In this document: piece after piece, positions 13,559 to 13,561 of the stretch
Position numbering within the stretch: position 1 is the first letter of the stretch
Layout of the letters: every line of letters starts with the position of its first letter
NCBI GenBank assembly: GCA_947502965.1
Contig: CANNCG010000023.1
Location: 1-13,561 of the forward strand
Direction: 5' to 3'
DNA from: a bacterium
GTDB lineage: Bacteria; Margulisbacteria; Marinamargulisbacteria; SXXA01
Length of the DNA stretch: 13,561 bases
Program-made: the position numbers and the translations under genes
The notes under the pieces: generated by a model
Told to the model about the DNA's origin: nothing
Database searches by the model: none
Seen by the model: only the letters and a program-made list of their open reading frames with translations

Positions 13559-13561
13559 TGA

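Larger units (their letters stand above)
13154..13561. other. Long intergenic region without a recognisable gene
   Basis: About 400 bases before the right edge hold no open frame with both a ribosome binding site and a known product, and no tRNA or known RNA motif that I can identify. Visible elements are the hisB ribosome binding site, a CCCCATGGGG palindrome (13250-13259), GCGCTGTCGC (13294-13303, also at 8627-8636), an A/T-rich middle, a hairpin at 13402-13422, GCGCTAG (13428-13434) and a run of eight T near 13465. This could hold a promoter region or a small RNA upstream of the next gene. Confidence 0.5.

Noticed and set aside
1..13561. CRISPR array, tRNA or rRNA genes
   Set aside because: No regular direct repeats with spacers, no GGTTCGA-type T-arm with a cloverleaf and no rRNA segments were seen on either strand.

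Overview
The window comes from a diderm (outer-membrane) bacterium of moderate GC that I cannot place from one fragment. An LptD/OstA-type outer-membrane assembly protein points to an outer membrane, and the ABC pair closely resembles E. coli YadG/YadH. RbgA (YlqF), an accD-accA pair in one transcription unit, and an AsnC-type regulator next to an aminotransferase (as in Bacillus yugG-yugH) are features I associate more with Firmicutes and some uncultured diderm phyla. That mix suggests a lineage outside the usual model groups, or genes acquired by transfer. This is inference.

Layout. The left edge (1-138) holds the C-terminal end of an IS66-type transposase. A five-gene minus-strand unit follows (3917 down to 222): a MerR-DegV fusion, an Lrp/AsnC regulator, a class I/II aminotransferase, and two small lysine-rich proteins of unknown function. 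Gaps are 9, -4, 16 and 12 bases, so it is probably one transcript. A 294-base divergent leader with interlocking hairpins separates it from a plus-strand unit yadG-yadH-rbgA (4212-6746), whose genes overlap by 8 and 4 bases. A GT2 glycosyltransferase converges on rbgA (6760-7650, minus). Two co-oriented orphan genes follow (7787-8545, plus). Next is accD-accA (10466 down to 8656, minus), with a 4-base ATGA overlap, a good sigma70-type promoter and a terminator. Diverging from accD is rpsT (10667-10933), followed immediately by an LptD-like gene (10941-12563). The strong terminator behind rpsT lies inside the first codons of that LptD-like frame. A lone hisB (13153 down to 12566) converges on it. 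The last ~390 bases carry no recognisable gene and end in a ribosome binding site for a gene just outside the window.

How the genes fit together. AccA and AccD form the carboxyltransferase of acetyl-CoA carboxylase, the first committed step of fatty-acid synthesis. DegV-type proteins bind fatty acids, so the MerR-DegV fusion may be a lipid-responsive regulator. The LptD-like protein and the glycosyltransferase belong to envelope and surface-glycan biogenesis. S20 and RbgA serve the ribosome, and HisB is histidine synthesis. The least explained parts are the two orphan gene pairs (222-1085 and 7787-8545), the MerR-DegV fusion, and the terminator overlapping the start of the LptD-like gene.
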